Assembly (NCBI RefSeq): GCF_017743865.1
Contig: NZ_JAGHRJ010000004.1
Location: forward strand, 1 to 64,000
Direction of reading: 5' to 3'
DNA: 64,000 nucleotides
Origin: Labrenzia sp. R4_2
GTDB taxonomy: Bacteria; Pseudomonadota; Alphaproteobacteria; Rhizobiales; Stappiaceae
A program made the position numbers and the translations under genes. The notes under the pieces are model-generated. The model was not told the origin of the DNA. It saw only the letters and a program-made list of their open reading frames with translations, and made no database searches. Below, piece by piece: positions 9,894 through 17,979 of this stretch (position 1 is its first letter; every line of letters begins with the position of its first letter).

Positions 9894-9917
9894 GGGCGGC
9901 GCGCACCAGTGCCGCCC
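9894..9917 (+). terminator. Intra-operon hairpin after the TRAP binding-protein gene
   Basis: GGGCGGC (9894-9900) pairs with GCCGCCC (9911-9917) across a ten-base loop and is followed by TACTCTTTTTC. It lies between dctP and dctQ. It may act as a partial terminator or 3'-end stabiliser that raises binding protein over permease. Confidence 0.6.
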
Positions 9918-9945
9918 TACTCTTTTTCTCAGTTAGGACATCGAG

Positions 9946-10467
9946 ATGACCGCACTGCGGAAGTTGCTGGATTTTCTTTACGTGGCCGCGGGCGTAGTTG
10001 CCGCATTGTGCCTGATAGCCATTCTATCTTTAATCGTAATCCAAATGCTGGCACGCTGGACCGGTGAGGTTTTCCCGGGCGCGCCCAATTACGCTGGTTA
10101 TGCGATGGCAGCAGCCTCATTTTTTGCCTTTGCAAACGCTCTTGGGCGTGGCGCTCATATCAGGGTTTCGATACTTTTGAACGCTGTTCCAACGCGTATG
10201 AAATGGTTTTTGGAAATCTGGTGCTTTGGAATTGGTGCGGCGATTGCCGGATACTTTAGCTACTACGCCTACAACTTTGTTTATTGGTCATGGAAGTTCA
10301 GAGAAATCAGCCAAGGGCAGGATGCAACGGCCCTCTGGATTCCTCAATCGGTGATGGTTTTGGGCGGTGGCTTGTTGACCGTCGCACTGTTGGACAATTT
10401 GGTCCAACTACTCTTTCGCGGTGAGCACCGAATTGTCCGCGACACCATCGGCGGCCACGGGGAGTAA
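9946..10467 (+). CDS. TRAP transporter small permease (DctQ family)
   Basis: 173 residues with four hydrophobic membrane segments, the DctQ layout (first about residues 12-35, last about 135-155). It forms the membrane complex with the DctM protein starting 6 bp downstream. The 71-bp gap to dctP holds a hairpin, while the gap to dctM is minimal, so the two permease subunits are made together. Confidence 0.85.
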   Translation: MTALRKLLDFLYVAAGVVAALCLIAILSLIVIQMLARWTGEVFPGAPNYAGYAMAAASFFAFANALGRGAHIRVSILLNAVPTRMKWFLEIWCFGIGAAIAGYFSYYAYNFVYWSWKFREISQGQDATALWIPQSVMVLGGGLLTVALLDNLVQLLFRGEHRIVRDTIGGHGE

Positions 10468-10473
10468 ACAGAA

Positions 10474-11784
10474 ATGACCGAAGTCTACGCCATCTCCATT
10501 TTTCTGTTTGTTCTGTTTTTGCTGCTAGGCACGGGTGTTTGGGTGGGCCTTGCGCTAATGGGTGTCGCCTGGGTCGGTATGGAACTTTTTACCAGCCGAC
10601 CAGTTGGCGATACCATGGTGACCACAATTTGGGCCTCCAGTTCTAGCTGGACACTGACTGCATTGCCGCTATTCATCTGGATGGGAGAGATCTTGTTTCG
10701 CACTCGGCTGTCCGAAGACATGTTCCGGGGGCTTTCTCCCTGGCTGGCTCGCTTGCCTGGTGGGTTGGTGCACACAAATATCGTGGGCTGTACAGTTTTC
10801 GCAGCTGTTTCGGGTTCCTCAGCGGCGACGCTCACCACAGTTGGCAAGATGTCGATACCGGAGTTGCGGGCGCGGGACTATCCTGAGCGTGTGGTCATTG
10901 GAACGCTCGCGGGCGCGGCAACACTGGGCTTGATGATCCCACCCTCTCTTGCATTGATTGTTTATGGCGTGACGGTGAACGAAAGCATTACGCAATTGTT
11001 TTTTGCTGGCGTTCTACCCGGCTTGTGCCTGGCACTGATGTTCATGGGCTATGTCGCACTTTACTCAAAGTTTTCAAAAGGATGGCATCCCAAGCAGGAA
11101 ACAGGCATGTCGTTCGCTGAAAAGCTCAAGAACTCGCGATATCTGATCCCTGTGTTGCTGCTCATCCTGGTCGTGATCGGGTCCATGTATACCGGTTATG
11201 CAACAGCGACCGAAGCTGCGGCGATCGGTGTAATTGGCGCTCTCGTGCTGGCCGCAAGTCAGGGATCACTCAACTGGGGCACCTTCACAGACAGCCTGAT
11301 GGGCGCAACCCGAACATCGGCCATGATCGCGTTGATCCTCGCCGGAGCAGCTTTTCTAAAACTCGCTATGGGCTTTACGGGTTTGCCCCGCGCACTGGCC
11401 GATGGGATCGCGGCCATCGAGCTGACCCGCTTTCAGCTACTGATGGCTTTGCTTGTATTTTATATCGTCCTTGGGATGTTTCTCGACGGTATCTCCAGCG
11501 TGGTTCTGACAATGGCCGTCGTCGAACCGATGGTCCGCGATGCGGGCATTGACCTGATCTGGTTCGGTATCTTTGTCGTGGTTGTGGTTGAGATGGCGCA
11601 GATAACCCCACCCATCGGTTTTAATCTGTTCGTTCTACAAGGGATGACGCATCACGAGATGGGTTACATCACGCGTGCAGCCTTGCCCATGTTTCTTATC
11701 ATGGTTCTGATGTGCTTCGTTCTAATCTGGATTCCGGATCTGGCACTATGGCTGCCCGAAACCATGCGAGCGGCGCCAGGCTAG
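10474..11784 (+). CDS. TRAP transporter large permease (DctM family)
   Basis: 436 residues, strongly hydrophobic, with about 12 membrane segments. The DctM repeat signatures are visible: GSSAATLTTVGKMSIPEL near residue 110 followed by GAATLGLMIPPSLALIVYG, and ITPPIGFNLFVLQG near residue 377. It is the sodium-coupled transport subunit working with the DctQ partner and the DctP binding protein. A GGGGAG ribosome site precedes the ATG. This is the last gene of the 6477-11784 operon; no strong terminator is visible before the opposite-strand gene at 11903. Confidence 0.88.
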   Translation: MTEVYAISIFLFVLFLLLGTGVWVGLALMGVAWVGMELFTSRPVGDTMVTTIWASSSSWTLTALPLFIWMGEILFRTRLSEDMFRGLSPWLARLPGGLVHTNIVGCTVFAAVSGSSAATLTTVGKMSIPELRARDYPERVVIGTLAGAATLGLMIPPSLALIVYGVTVNESITQLFFAGVLPGLCLALMFMGYVALYSKFSKGWHPKQETGMSFAEKLKNSRYLIPVLLLILVVIGSMYTGYATATEAAAIGVIGALVLAASQGSLNWGTFTDSLMGATRTSAMIALILAGAAFLKLAMGFTGLPRALADGIAAIELTRFQLLMALLVFYIVLGMFLDGISSVVLTMAVVEPMVRDAGIDLIWFGIFVVVVVEMAQITPPIGFNLFVLQGMTHHEMGYITRAALPMFLIMVLMCFVLIWIPDLALWLPETMRAAPG

Positions 11785-11902
11785 AGTATGTGAGTTTGCC
11801 TCGGCCTCACTTCTGCAGAAGCCAGTTTTTGGTGGAACTCGTATCTCATAATTGCGCGACATAAAAACCGTGTTGAATTCGGTACATTTACCGAAAAGGG
11901 TT

Positions 11903-12295
11903 TTATGTGTGGTGGGGCATTGCCCCAGGCCGGATCAAAGAGCAAATGCTCCCATTGGCCATCGATGGGTCAAAGCGCATTGCGATCGTCGTGAAGGCGA
12001 TCACCAGATACTTCTCTCCCGTCTTCACATAACCCGCATAAAAGAAACGTTGCCCGGTATATGCCCCAAAACGGTTCTTTGCGTTGACCGAGCCGCAGAT
12101 CTTTCCAGCCATACCGCCCTCGAATTCATTGACTACGTCGAACGTGAAGACTGCTGAGAAGGGATCAATAAGCGTCTCAGCCGCTTTCGTCCGCACAGCC
12201 TGCTCAAGTGCAGGATCTACTTCGTCCGCTTGCGGGCTCGATATGGCCAATGTCGCGGCTGCCGTGAGAGCCATCGCCCAGGTTCTGATTGTCAT
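11903..12295 (-). CDS. Small predicted secreted protein of unknown function (intact copy B)
   Basis: About 130 residues with a Sec signal peptide (MTIRTWAMALTAAATLAIS, cleavage near SPQA-DEV). I prefer the ATG at 12295 because AAAAGGATC lies eight bases upstream; an ATG six codons earlier is possible. The mature domain contains DPFSAVFTFDVVNEFEGG and CGSVNAKNRFGAYTGQRFFY. I recall similar VNAKN-G-Y-G-FY patterns in small bacterial exported proteins without known function. Truncated relatives occur at 1942-2154 and 45210-45542, and this is the only copy with a signal peptide. It converges on the TRAP operon. Confidence 0.6.
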   Translation of the reverse strand: MTIRTWAMALTAAATLAISSPQADEVDPALEQAVRTKAAETLIDPFSAVFTFDVVNEFEGGMAGKICGSVNAKNRFGAYTGQRFFYAGYVKTGEKYLVIAFTTIAMRFDPSMANGSICSLIRPGAMPHHT

Positions 12296-12409
12296 CGCTG
12301 TGATCCTTTTCATCGTTTCAGATCACAACGCGATAGGACGCCGGTTGCGCGGCGCCAAGAAAATATTCCATTTTCCATAATTCTATGGCACTCGCCATAC
12401 CCAAGGTGA

Positions 12410-12415
12410 TATAAT
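12410..12415 (+). promoter_or_regulatory. Possible -10 element TATAAT of the small-gene cassette
   Basis: A consensus TATAAT lies 30 bp upstream of the GTG start at 12445. The matching -35 is weak (GGCACT region, about 17 bp upstream), so this is only a candidate. No other promoter-like sequence is obvious before the four-gene cassette. Confidence 0.3.
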
Positions 12416-12444
12416 AATGAAAACATGTTCTTACGAGGTTCGCT

Positions 12445-12813
12445 GTGACAACGAACAAATTCACCATCTCGCTTGATGAATATACGGCAGAGATAATCAA
12501 CGGCTTGGCGAGCAAGTCCGGGATGCCGGCTGCTGCCATCATTCGAAACCTTCTCACCCTCAACCATACCGACATTCACTTCTTCTCGATCTGGTTCAAC
12601 AGGCTCGAAAAGGGCACCGAACAGTATGTTCGCGGGCGACAGACACTTATGCACCCTGGCCCTGCCACACTGTTGAAAGACATGGCCCAAATTGAAGCCG
12701 CTTGTGGCAACAAGCTGCTCATAGGCGCAGAAGCCCTTGTTGTTGATCCTTACTGTGACGGTGTGTGCGTCGTGAAAAGGGATTCCACCGATAAAGCAAA
12801 GGGAGCACGATAA
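12445..12813 (+). CDS. Unknown protein with ribbon-helix-helix-like N-terminus
   Basis: 122 residues from a GTG start. The first 40 residues (a TTNKFTISLDEYTAEII strand followed by two helices ending AAAIIRNLL) look like a CopG/Arc-type ribbon-helix-helix DNA-binding domain. The remainder (GTEQYVRGRQTLMHPG and a Cys-containing tail, YCDGVCVVKRD) is not recognised. It is the first gene of a tight operon: the next start follows after 2 bp. A DNA-binding or copy-control/antitoxin role is plausible from the fold but not demonstrated. Confidence 0.5.
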   Translation: MTTNKFTISLDEYTAEIINGLASKSGMPAAAIIRNLLTLNHTDIHFFSIWFNRLEKGTEQYVRGRQTLMHPGPATLLKDMAQIEAACGNKLLIGAEALVVDPYCDGVCVVKRDSTDKAKGAR

Positions 12814-12815
12814 TT

Positions 12816-13016
12816 ATGCTGTCACTGATCGCAGAGTTTCTGGCAGTGTTCGGGCAGCCAATGCTTGAGCTCGTAAACATCATTCGCCTTCACGGCGAGG
12901 TTCTACTGACAACGGCTGGTTTGCATCGGAACGCTAATAGTCTGGCTGAGAAAAGCGACCTTCTGACAGCCAACGATAATCCGAGACAATCAGCTTCAGA
13001 TCGAAGTGCTGCATAA
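12816..13016 (+). CDS. Small unknown protein with hydrophobic N-terminus
   Basis: 66 residues, ATG preceded by AGGGAG. Residues 1-25 are hydrophobic and probably helical (membrane segment or amphipathic helix); the tail is polar and low-complexity. It lies 2 bp after the RHH-like gene and 9 bp before the next one, so it is almost certainly co-transcribed. I recognise no family. Short length makes it uncertain, but operon position, start site and spacing argue that it is real. Confidence 0.45.
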   Translation: MLSLIAEFLAVFGQPMLELVNIIRLHGEVLLTTAGLHRNANSLAEKSDLLTANDNPRQSASDRSAA

Positions 13017-13025
13017 GGAATACCT

Positions 13026-13879
13026 ATGACAGCAATTGAGACCCCTTTGGGCGCAGAGAGCCAGTCTTTGGCGCCTTTCCTGTTCAGCTGTGAGGAGATC
13101 GCTGAGTATGAGATCCACTCGCCTGTTAAACTGCAGAAAGCGCTGCGATTGGTTTGCAGTAGGCTAAATAAAGGTGACGGCATTTCCGCCACCTACAAAG
13201 ATAGTCTTCGGCGTACGTATCAGCAGCTTAATCTCATTTTGAACGTCCAGTTCGCGCAGCATAGACCTGGGGCTGTTCCGCCTTGGCTCAGAGATCATCC
13301 AAGGATCACCTATACAAACCAGATGCGCGGTTATGAGTCTGATTTCTCGAACGACAGCCAGGTTATCGATCTGCATTTCTTCCACTGCATGGGCCACCGG
13401 ATTTGCGCGCACAAAGATGGACACTCGGCACTCGGCACTCGGCACTCGGAATTGATGAATTCGATTTCGAAGCGGCTCATAGATTTGCCCGATATGGAGG
13501 AACCAAAGCTCAAAAGATTGCCAGTCTCTATCTGGCCAATTCTGCCGGAGTGAAAAGCTGTCATCTCGGCGCACATGTGCTGGTGTCCGATAAACTGAAG
13601 AGCTCAAGGTTAGACCTTGCGCAAAGAGCCACAGCATTGACTGAACAGCTCCGCATGCTCTCTAGAAGCAACAACAAAAAACCGCGGGCATGGGCAGAAG
13701 CCTACCTCGCCGGAGAACATCTCGCAGCACTGAACGCCAAGATCAACGGCCCGGCTCTCGACGAGATGCAGGCGGTGCTGTTTGGTTACTCGCGGCAAGA
13801 CCGCCAAGATCCGCGGCTCTTTTTGAGGCAGTGGAAAATGGCCTGCAAGCTTCTTAACAAGCCAGTACCGGAAACATGA
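13026..13879 (+). CDS. Unknown protein, reading frame interrupted by a 4x7-bp repeat
   Basis: Translation from 13026 (AAGGAA upstream) gives 175 residues and stops at 13553. Inside it, four perfect copies of CACTCGG (13422-13449) throw the frame off. Downstream of the repeat a second frame ending at 13879 reads IDEFDFEAAHRFARYGGTK and goes on for about 140 residues with protein-like composition, while the current tail is poor. With five repeat copies the two halves fuse to 286 residues; with two copies, to 279. No known family is evident; the protein is basic and helix-rich (KLQKALRLVCSRLNKGD; DLAQRATALTEQL). The downstream 30-residue frame starts within its stop (ATGA), supporting the 3' frame as the real end. 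It may be a phase-variable gene or a recent frameshift mutant. Confidence 0.55.
13422..13449 (+). repeat. Four perfect tandem copies of CACTCGG inside a coding region
   Basis: The heptamer is repeated head to tail four times with no mismatch (28 bp). Seven is not a multiple of three, so each gain or loss shifts the frame. Adding one unit or removing two restores the open frame through 13879; the present number truncates it. This is the arrangement expected of slipped-strand contingency loci. Confidence 0.9.
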
Positions 13880-13968
13880 ATCTCAACCCGGCACAGTTGG
13901 AGGCACAGTTCAGCGCACAGTTGAAATCATACCGATCAGCGGTCAAGGCACTTCCAAACCGCCACTGA
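13876..13968 (+). CDS. Possible 30-residue peptide at end of cassette
   Basis: The ATG overlaps the preceding stop (ATGA at 13876-13879) and the frame runs 30 codons: MNLNPAQLEAQFSAQLKSYR, then SAVKALPNRH. It is amphipathic-helical with repeated Ala-Gln. Its DNA includes three GCACAGTT octamers spaced 12 bp apart, so the repetition could be coding, regulatory, or both. The evidence is the coupling to the upstream gene only. Confidence 0.3.
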   Translation: MNLNPAQLEAQFSAQLKSYRSAVKALPNRH

Positions 13969-14035
13969 TCTAACGAGGACCGCACTGTTGGCGCACAGTT
14001 GCCGGCACACATGGCGCACAACGGTAGGCACTGTT
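13891..14035. repeat. Iteron-like cluster of GCAC(A/T)GTT octamers
   Basis: Six octamers of the form GCACAGTT or GCACTGTT start at 13891, 13903, 13915, 13982, 13993 and 14028. The first three are exactly 12 bp apart inside a short reading frame; the others are outside any gene. The copies at 13982 and 13993 overlap an inverted ACTGT/ACAGT pair. Such clusters occur as replication iterons or operator arrays; which applies here is unknown. Confidence 0.45.
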
Positions 14036-14128
14036 CAAACGGCCAGAAGCCGCAGATCTCCGGGATTTCTGTAACGAACAGGCAGCCCTAGAGAAATAGA
14101 CTGGTAGAGACTTAAAGAGTAATTGGAA

Positions 14129-14515
14129 GCGCCCTTCGGGCGCGGTGCTGCGCACAGCCGTCGCCTTCGGCTCCGGCATTGTGCTCGCACCGAGGTTCAA
14201 TAAATCATGGCCGGAAGAGAGTGAAACCAGGATTTCAAAACCATCCCGGGTGAAGACTCTGTCTAGCTTTGAGGCAAAGACTAGGGATGAAAGGCACCGG
14301 GTCGCGCCTACGGCGCTCACCGCTCCCTTCCTTCCGGTCTAGCGAAGCAATTGGGCTCGGCCTTCAAGAAAAACAAGAACAGGACACGTTCCTGGCTCAA
14401 TGTGCCGTTCCGGCCCGCTGAGCGGTCTTTGACAGTGTGAACAGCACCCGGTCTTTATTCCGGGCTTTGGTTCCAAATAATGGAACTTACACAAGAAGGC
14501 GGGTGCTTCCCCGCC
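14129..14515. other. Structured non-coding region with a series of hairpins
   Basis: Consecutive foldable segments are visible: GCGCCC-TTC-GGGCGC (14129-14143); directly after it a 48-nt nested stem (14144-14191) closing with GGTGC/GCACC and containing GCACA/TGTGC and GCCTTCGGC; GCGCC-TAC-GGCGC (14304-14316); CCGCT-G-AGCGG (14415-14425); CCCGG/CCGGG (14447-14464); GTTCCA/TGGAAC (14470-14486); and GGCGGG/CCCGCC (14498-14515). No convincing reading frame spans it. It follows the unknown cassette and could be an RNA gene, a replication origin or a single-strand-folding element. Confidence 0.45.
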
Positions 14516-15235
14516 TATCCCCCTCCCTGGCTGATAATCACCCTGACCAATCCCACCAGACATGCCCGAGGATCGATTTTAAGAGTCACTGGCGAGCACC
14601 GCGCACCCTTAACGATAAATCACACACGTCAAACAGAAAGCGCGCCACCGAGCTCCCCTGTCGATCTGGTGTTTCGAGAACTATCGGTCCGGACGACCAT
14701 CTATTTCGGAGCAAGGGCCAGCAAGGTGTTTCTCAATCAACTATGAGATGATCATCAGCCTGGTTGAGCCAATGAATGACAGCCGATCAGAGGGCTAAAT
14801 TGCTATCGTTTTGATAGCTGGAACTATCCGGCCAGACCTCGCCATGAGGCGAATTCACCGAAAAGGCTCAAAAATGGCGTTTGATCGAACTTCGTGATCA
14901 GCAGAAAAGCCGGGTTCGCGATTGCGGTTGAGCGAAAAAGCCCAAATCCCGTTGAAAAAACTGACAGAAAATACAACCAAGCTGGCCGTTTGATGAGCAG
15001 CGGATCTTGGGGTTGGACGGATTTGTAGGTCAGAATTTTGAGGCAAATTCACGCTGGAGCGAGCTTTATGAACTTGTAACTACCACCTGTGAACCAGATC
15101 TTCCGGGGATTGGACGAGAATTACTGGTGAGCACAGGAGGCATCCCCCAGGTACCGTTGCGGTTTTTCTAGGGGTTCGAGCACTAGAATCATACCAATAC
15201 CCGACAGCTGCCGAAGAGAACGATGAAACTGTTGG
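14516..15235. other. Intergenic, no supported gene
   Basis: An 88-codon plus-strand frame at 14480-14746 has no ribosome site and no recognised domain, and I do not call it. The rest has only short chance frames. A terminator for the class II aldolase operon (ending at 15236 on the minus strand) should lie here, but no clear stem with a T-tract is seen. Confidence 0.4.
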
Positions 15236-15889
15236 TCAATTCGCGCTCGCATTTGCATCGGCTGATGTTCCAAACCGCGGAAGATCAGCAACTTTCTTTC
15301 CATGAGCCGCCATCACGGCGTCTCGAACAAAGGCAATATGTGCCGTTTCCTCTATGATTTCGGCGAGATACTGCGCCTTCATCAACGAGGAACCGACACC
15401 GATTGTTCCATGGTTGGCAAGCACTGCAGCCACCACCTTCGGATCCTCGAAGACCGGACTGATTTCGATTTCCGTTTGCGGTCCGCCCTGTGGTGACAGC
15501 GGGATCAACGGCATCCTTCCGATCTTTTCTATGGTTTGAACCGTTAGGCACGGGATCTCAACCCCGGCGCTGGCATAACCGGTCGCCCAGGGACTGTGGC
15601 AATGGACCACCGCCTTGATATCGGCCCGAATTCGATAGAGATCGAGATGAAACCCCAGGTCCTTTGAGGGCTTGTGGTCCGACGGTTCTATCGTTCCGTC
15701 CAGATGAACCACCTGCAGGTTGTCGCGGGTACACTCGTTGAAGCCGATCCCGGACGGCTTGATCACGATCGCATCCGCACTTTCAAGGCGCACGGAAAGG
15801 TTCCCGCCAGCATTGGTCTGAAGGCGCAAGTCGAAGCACCGTTTTGCTGTTGCAATCAAGGCGTCTTTCTTAGCAGTCAGGTCCTGCAT
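15236..15889 (-). CDS. Class II aldolase/adducin-family protein (FucA-like)
   Basis: 217 residues, the usual size of L-fuculose-/L-ribulose-phosphate aldolase-epimerase relatives. Zn-ligand signatures are present: AVVHCHSPWATGYA (about residues 92-105, giving the HxH pair) and ANHGTIGVG (about 158, third histidine); the phosphate-handling NAGGNLSVRL motif is near residue 26. A Glu in the first half (TIEPSDHKPSKDLGFHLDLY) would be the acid/base. It is last in the minus-strand operon running from 21403 and overlaps the UPF0261 gene by 13 bp. Expected to cleave or epimerise a phosphorylated sugar or sugar acid; the substrate is not determinable. Confidence 0.82.
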   Translation of the reverse strand: MQDLTAKKDALIATAKRCFDLRLQTNAGGNLSVRLESADAIVIKPSGIGFNECTRDNLQVVHLDGTIEPSDHKPSKDLGFHLDLYRIRADIKAVVHCHSPWATGYASAGVEIPCLTVQTIEKIGRMPLIPLSPQGGPQTEIEISPVFEDPKVVAAVLANHGTIGVGSSLMKAQYLAEIIEETAHIAFVRDAVMAAHGKKVADLPRFGTSADANASAN

Positions 15890-17037
15890 GGTCCAACCTC
15901 TTCACTCGTAAGCATTTTTAATGTCTCGAGAATTGCATGTGTCACGTCCGGCGCAAAAAGATGCGCATCAAGACGATGAAGCTGAATATCCGGGTTCAGA
16001 GACGCTTTAAGCGTATCGAAACACACCTCCCGCAACGCCGGGTCTTCAATGGGGCCTCCCGGCCGGTCTTGATGAGAAAACCCACCCATTGGGACAATCA
16101 TTGCGCAGGGACCATCAAGGCTGTTGAGGCTTTCAGCCAGCCGCTGGCAAACGAGCTTCATCTCTTCATCCGTTACCTTCACATGCGTAAAAAAACCGGA
16201 GTGTTCATAGTGTGGCCGGGACAGGTACTCGCTCTGGACCAGCGCCTTCTGGCCGAGGCCGATGAAATTCAAAGCGCCCGGCAGAACGATCCGGGGCAGA
16301 TCGCCGCCAGCAACGAAACGATCCGGCATGTCGACATGAGCGCCGGCAAGATGAATACGGGTCAGTTCATGAGGGGTCAGGTCGATGATCACATTGAACG
16401 CCCCATGTACAGCGAACCGGGCAAACGCGGCACCGCCGTAACCGTTGGAATGAAACACGGTGCTTTCCTGTCCGCGCTTGGAAAGCTCGGAAACCAGTGG
16501 GGCAACCGCTCCATCTGTCGCGCCAAGCGCAGTGATGCCGATCGACGGTGTAACATCGACAAGCTCGCCTTTTCGCTCCTTTCGGCACAAGCCGGCAGCG
16601 ATGAGAGCTGCATTTTCCAGGACTTCCCGCAAAATGGCATTCAAGCCGGCAATATCAGCCAGCGTTGGCACCAGAATGATGGAGTTGTCCGCAACAACGG
16701 CGCGGGGATCAAACGGGAGAGTGGTGACCAGGATCTTGGGAAAAGTTATCGGCAACGCACGGAGAACCCGAAAGGCGATTTCGCCGCCCGTACCGCCGCC
16801 AATCCCCAGGACGACTTCCGTCTCGCCGCCGGCCGCCGCGGCGACATCCTGAAGAACATTCAAGGCTGCCTGGTCCATGGCCTGACGTTTTCCAGCGCCA
16901 TCGAGGATCTCACCATTCGACTGCAGAGAAATATCGACAACGCGCGCAGACACACCACAGTCAATCAACTGTGTGACGAGGTAATCAGCCTCGGCCTGTT
17001 TCGTCTGCAGCGTCGCTAACACCAGAACCTGCGCCAT
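15877..17037 (-). CDS. UPF0261 / Tm-1-like ATP-binding-domain protein
   Basis: 386 residues, close to the family's usual 400. Recognisable features are the N-terminal AQVLVLATLQTKQAEADYL, the glycine-rich VVLGIGGGTGGEIAF (about residue 78), HSNGYGGAAF (about 194) and FSHQDRPGGPIEDP near 330. The plant Tm-1 protein shares this ATP-binding fold; bacterial members have no settled activity and often lie beside aldolases or other sugar-acid genes. Here it sits between an ABC permease (3 bp away) and a class II aldolase (overlapping), implying a catabolic role in the same sugar pathway, possibly ATP-dependent. Confidence 0.8.
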   Translation of the reverse strand: MAQVLVLATLQTKQAEADYLVTQLIDCGVSARVVDISLQSNGEILDGAGKRQAMDQAALNVLQDVAAAAGGETEVVLGIGGGTGGEIAFRVLRALPITFPKILVTTLPFDPRAVVADNSIILVPTLADIAGLNAILREVLENAALIAAGLCRKERKGELVDVTPSIGITALGATDGAVAPLVSELSKRGQESTVFHSNGYGGAAFARFAVHGAFNVIIDLTPHELTRIHLAGAHVDMPDRFVAGGDLPRIVLPGALNFIGLGQKALVQSEYLSRPHYEHSGFFTHVKVTDEEMKLVCQRLAESLNSLDGPCAMIVPMGGFSHQDRPGGPIEDPALREVCFDTLKASLNPDIQLHRLDAHLFAPDVTHAILETLKMLTSEEVGPCRT

Positions 17038-17040
17038 GAC

Positions 17041-17979
17041 CTAGCCCTTGACCGCGCCCGCAGTCATTCCGGTGATGATCTGGCGGCTGGCAAACAGTGT
17101 GAAAATGATCGGCGGGATCGCAAGCAACATGCCGGTAGCCATGATCACACCCCATTCAACGTTGAATTCGGACATGTTGTTTACAATCAGAATGGGCACC
17201 GTTTTGGTGTTGCGGTCAGACAGGGCCGAGGCCAACAAGTATTCGTTCCAGGCGATGCGGAATGTGAAGATGGCAGCAGCAGCAAGACCCGGTTTGATCA
17301 GTGGCAACACGATCTTGAAAAAGACCTGGAATGGGCCGGCACCATCCACACGCGCCGCCTCTTCCAGGGATCGCGGCACCTGAACAATGAAGCTTTGAAG
17401 GATCCAGATCACAAACGGCAGATTCATTGCGACATAAACCAGAATGATGCCGGAATGGGTGCCGGCAAGGCAAACATCGCCCCGCCCCCCGAAGGTATCT
17501 CTGATCCAGCCACCGACCATTGTCGCTTTGTCGATGCAGAATTCATTATTCCAGAGCCCGAAGACAGGCACCAGCAAAACGGCGGGCGGAACCATTCTTA
17601 CCATCAATGTAGACAGCGAGATCGTGTCTCGTCCCATGAAGCGGAAACGCACCAGGGCATAGGCGGCCATGCAACCGATCACCAGCGTAATCACCGTGGA
17701 CGCAAGTGCAATGATCAGGGAGTTGATGAACGCTCCACCGAACTTCAGTGAACAGAAGTCGAGATGGTCAGGCTCGTACCACAACACATCACACAGCGCG
17801 GTTTCGTAATTGCGGATTGTGGGCAGAAAAAGCAAACCTGTCCGGCCCCCGATGATGTCCACATCAAGCTTGAAGGAGTTAACGAACATCAGCAGGATTG
17901 GGCCAACTGACATGAAGATCAGAGCCGCCAGAAGGGCATAGAAAGCAGGGTTTTGGCGTTCGTACTGCATGCCGGTCAA
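17041..17979 (-). CDS. Carbohydrate ABC transporter permease (MalG type)
   Basis: 312 residues with about six membrane segments and the EAA loop EAARVDGAGPFQVFFKIVLP near residue 217, which docks on the ATPase. The N-terminus carries a long periplasmic insertion between the first two membrane segments, with cysteines (CDVLWYEPDHLDFC and CIDKATM). It overlaps the partner permease by 4 bp and pairs with it, with the binding protein at 18956 and with the ATPase at 20318, to import a sugar or polyol. Confidence 0.87.
   Translation of the reverse strand: MTGMQYERQNPAFYALLAALIFMSVGPILLMFVNSFKLDVDIIGGRTGLLFLPTIRNYETALCDVLWYEPDHLDFCSLKFGGAFINSLIIALASTVITLVIGCMAAYALVRFRFMGRDTISLSTLMVRMVPPAVLLVPVFGLWNNEFCIDKATMVGGWIRDTFGGRGDVCLAGTHSGIILVYVAMNLPFVIWILQSFIVQVPRSLEEAARVDGAGPFQVFFKIVLPLIKPGLAAAAIFTFRIAWNEYLLASALSDRNTKTVPILIVNNMSEFNVEWGVIMATGMLLAIPPIIFTLFASRQIITGMTAGAVKG

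Noticed and set aside
13422..13449. Short tandem repeats as a possible CRISPR array
   Set aside because: The units are 7 bp, contiguous and without spacers, and no cas gene is present; they are a simple heptamer repeat inside a reading frame.
14480..14746. An 88-codon plus-strand frame as a gene
   Set aside because: No ribosome site, no family resemblance, and it lies over and beside a series of hairpins; coding evidence is too weak.
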